From: Firmicutes bacterium UBA1393
GTDB taxonomy: Bacteria; Bacillota; DTU025
Direction: 5' to 3'
NCBI GenBank assembly: GCA_002305255.1
Contig: DBQN01000087.1
Span: 1 to 5,748 of the forward strand
Length of the DNA: 5,748 bases
Below, piece by piece: positions 5,222-5,748 of the stretch (positions within the stretch are counted from its first letter, which is position 1; each line of letters opens with the position of its first letter). The translations under genes and the position numbers were made by a program. The notes beneath the pieces were generated by a model. It did not search any database, was not told where the DNA came from, and saw nothing but the letters and a program-made list of their open reading frames with translations.

Positions 5222-5748
5222 ATGCCCGACCGCAACGCACACGTGGTGCGGCCCGGCGACCCCGATTACCGATGGGCACTCTCGGGCTACAGCCGAAGGG
5301 GATGGAAGGCCCCACGGGAGATCGTGTTCGCGTGTCAACCCGAACACGTGTCGGCCACCGTGATCCGGTGCAGAGAGCACGGCATCCCCCTGGTGATTCG
5401 CAACAGTAGGTTCGGACAGGCAGAGGCATGTTTCGAGTCAGGCTCCATCATCCTCGATGTGAGTAGGATCAACACCATCACGCTGGCTCGATCAGGCGAG
5501 ACGGTGTCGGTAGGCGCAGGCGCCACGTCGCTGGTTGCCGCAGACGTGCTATCGACGCGCTCGGTGCGGGTGCCCATGGGCATGCACCCGGAGGTCAGTC
5601 TAGTTGGAACAGCCCTCGCCGGCGGGGTGGGAATGTCCTGCCGCTCTCTGGGGTTGGTGTGTGACGCGGTCATCGAGGCGGAAGTGGTCGACGCCGACGG
5701 CCAGCTGGTCAGAGCCTCGTTCGCCGAGAACCCCGACCTGTTCTGGGC
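5222..5748 (+). CDS. FAD-binding oxidoreductase, PCMH-type domain, N-terminal part (runs off window)
   Basis: The frame opens at ATG 5222 and is still open at the window edge after 175 codons. GGGAGGA (5204-5210) and GTGAGG (5212-5217) lie just upstream, and an in-frame TGA at 5213-5215 rules out an earlier start. The sequence follows the PCMH FAD-binding fold: PREIVFACQPEHVSATV (31-47), PLVIR (56-60), SIILDVSRIN (75-84), VSVGAGAT (96-102), VPMGMHPEVSLVGTALAGGVG (117-137), GLVCDAV (144-150), VVDADGQLV (155-163) and the family-typical PDLFW (171-175). By alignment from memory, the covalent-FAD histidine position of RSGGH is Phe64, and the cysteine position of bicovalent relatives is His122. 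FAD is therefore probably bound non-covalently, or the protein is divergent. The C-terminal substrate domain is outside the window, so the substrate is unknown. A tie to the liv operon is only positional. Confidence 0.88.
   Translation, partial: MPDRNAHVVRPGDPDYRWALSGYSRRGWKAPREIVFACQPEHVSATVIRCREHGIPLVIRNSRFGQAEACFESGSIILDVSRINTITLARSGETVSVGAGATSLVAADVLSTRSVRVPMGMHPEVSLVGTALAGGVGMSCRSLGLVCDAVIEAEVVDADGQLVRASFAENPDLFW

Overview
The window carries a complete minus-strand operon for a HAAT-family (branched-chain amino acid type) ABC importer and, diverging from it at the right edge, the start of a flavoprotein gene on the plus strand. The DNA is GC-rich, genes are tightly packed, Shine-Dalgarno sequences are strong, and GTG and TTG start codons are used. 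This fits a free-living GC-rich bacterium. The substrate-binding protein has a signal peptide but no lipobox cysteine, which leans toward a cell with a periplasm (a proteobacterium, Synergistota or a diderm Bacillota). The sequence does not settle the phylum.

Layout, read along minus-strand transcription from right to left: a consensus-like sigma-70 promoter (5043-5015) with a 21-bp dyad just upstream of it (5056-5076); a leader of about 200 nt ending in three palindromes; livK, the periplasmic binding protein (4810-3683); a 92-bp gap with a very strong GC hairpin; livH, a permease (3590-2694); a livM-livG fusion, permease plus ATPase in one chain (2690-852); livF, the second ATPase (852-133); and a terminator-like stem-loop (55-17). 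The last three genes are packed end to end: 3 nt between livH and livM-livG, and a TAATG overlap between livM-livG and livF.

How they work together: LivK captures the ligand outside the membrane, LivH and the LivM half form the channel, and the LivG half and LivF hydrolyse ATP. All nucleotide-binding motifs of both ATPases look intact. The ligand is most likely leucine, isoleucine or valine, but this family also includes importers of amides, urea and aromatic compounds, so the substrate is inferred only.

On the plus strand, from 5222 to the edge, lies the N-terminal 175 residues of a PCMH-type FAD-binding oxidoreductase. The residues usually used for covalent FAD attachment appear to be replaced. 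The 411-bp region between the two divergent genes holds the liv control signals and a C-rich stretch that makes a G-quadruplex motif on the minus strand.

I see no CRISPR array, mobile element, tRNA or rRNA. The window is mostly an ordinary transporter locus. Its more unusual points are the LivM-LivG linker, the in-frame livH/livM junction, the structured leader and the divergent flavoprotein.
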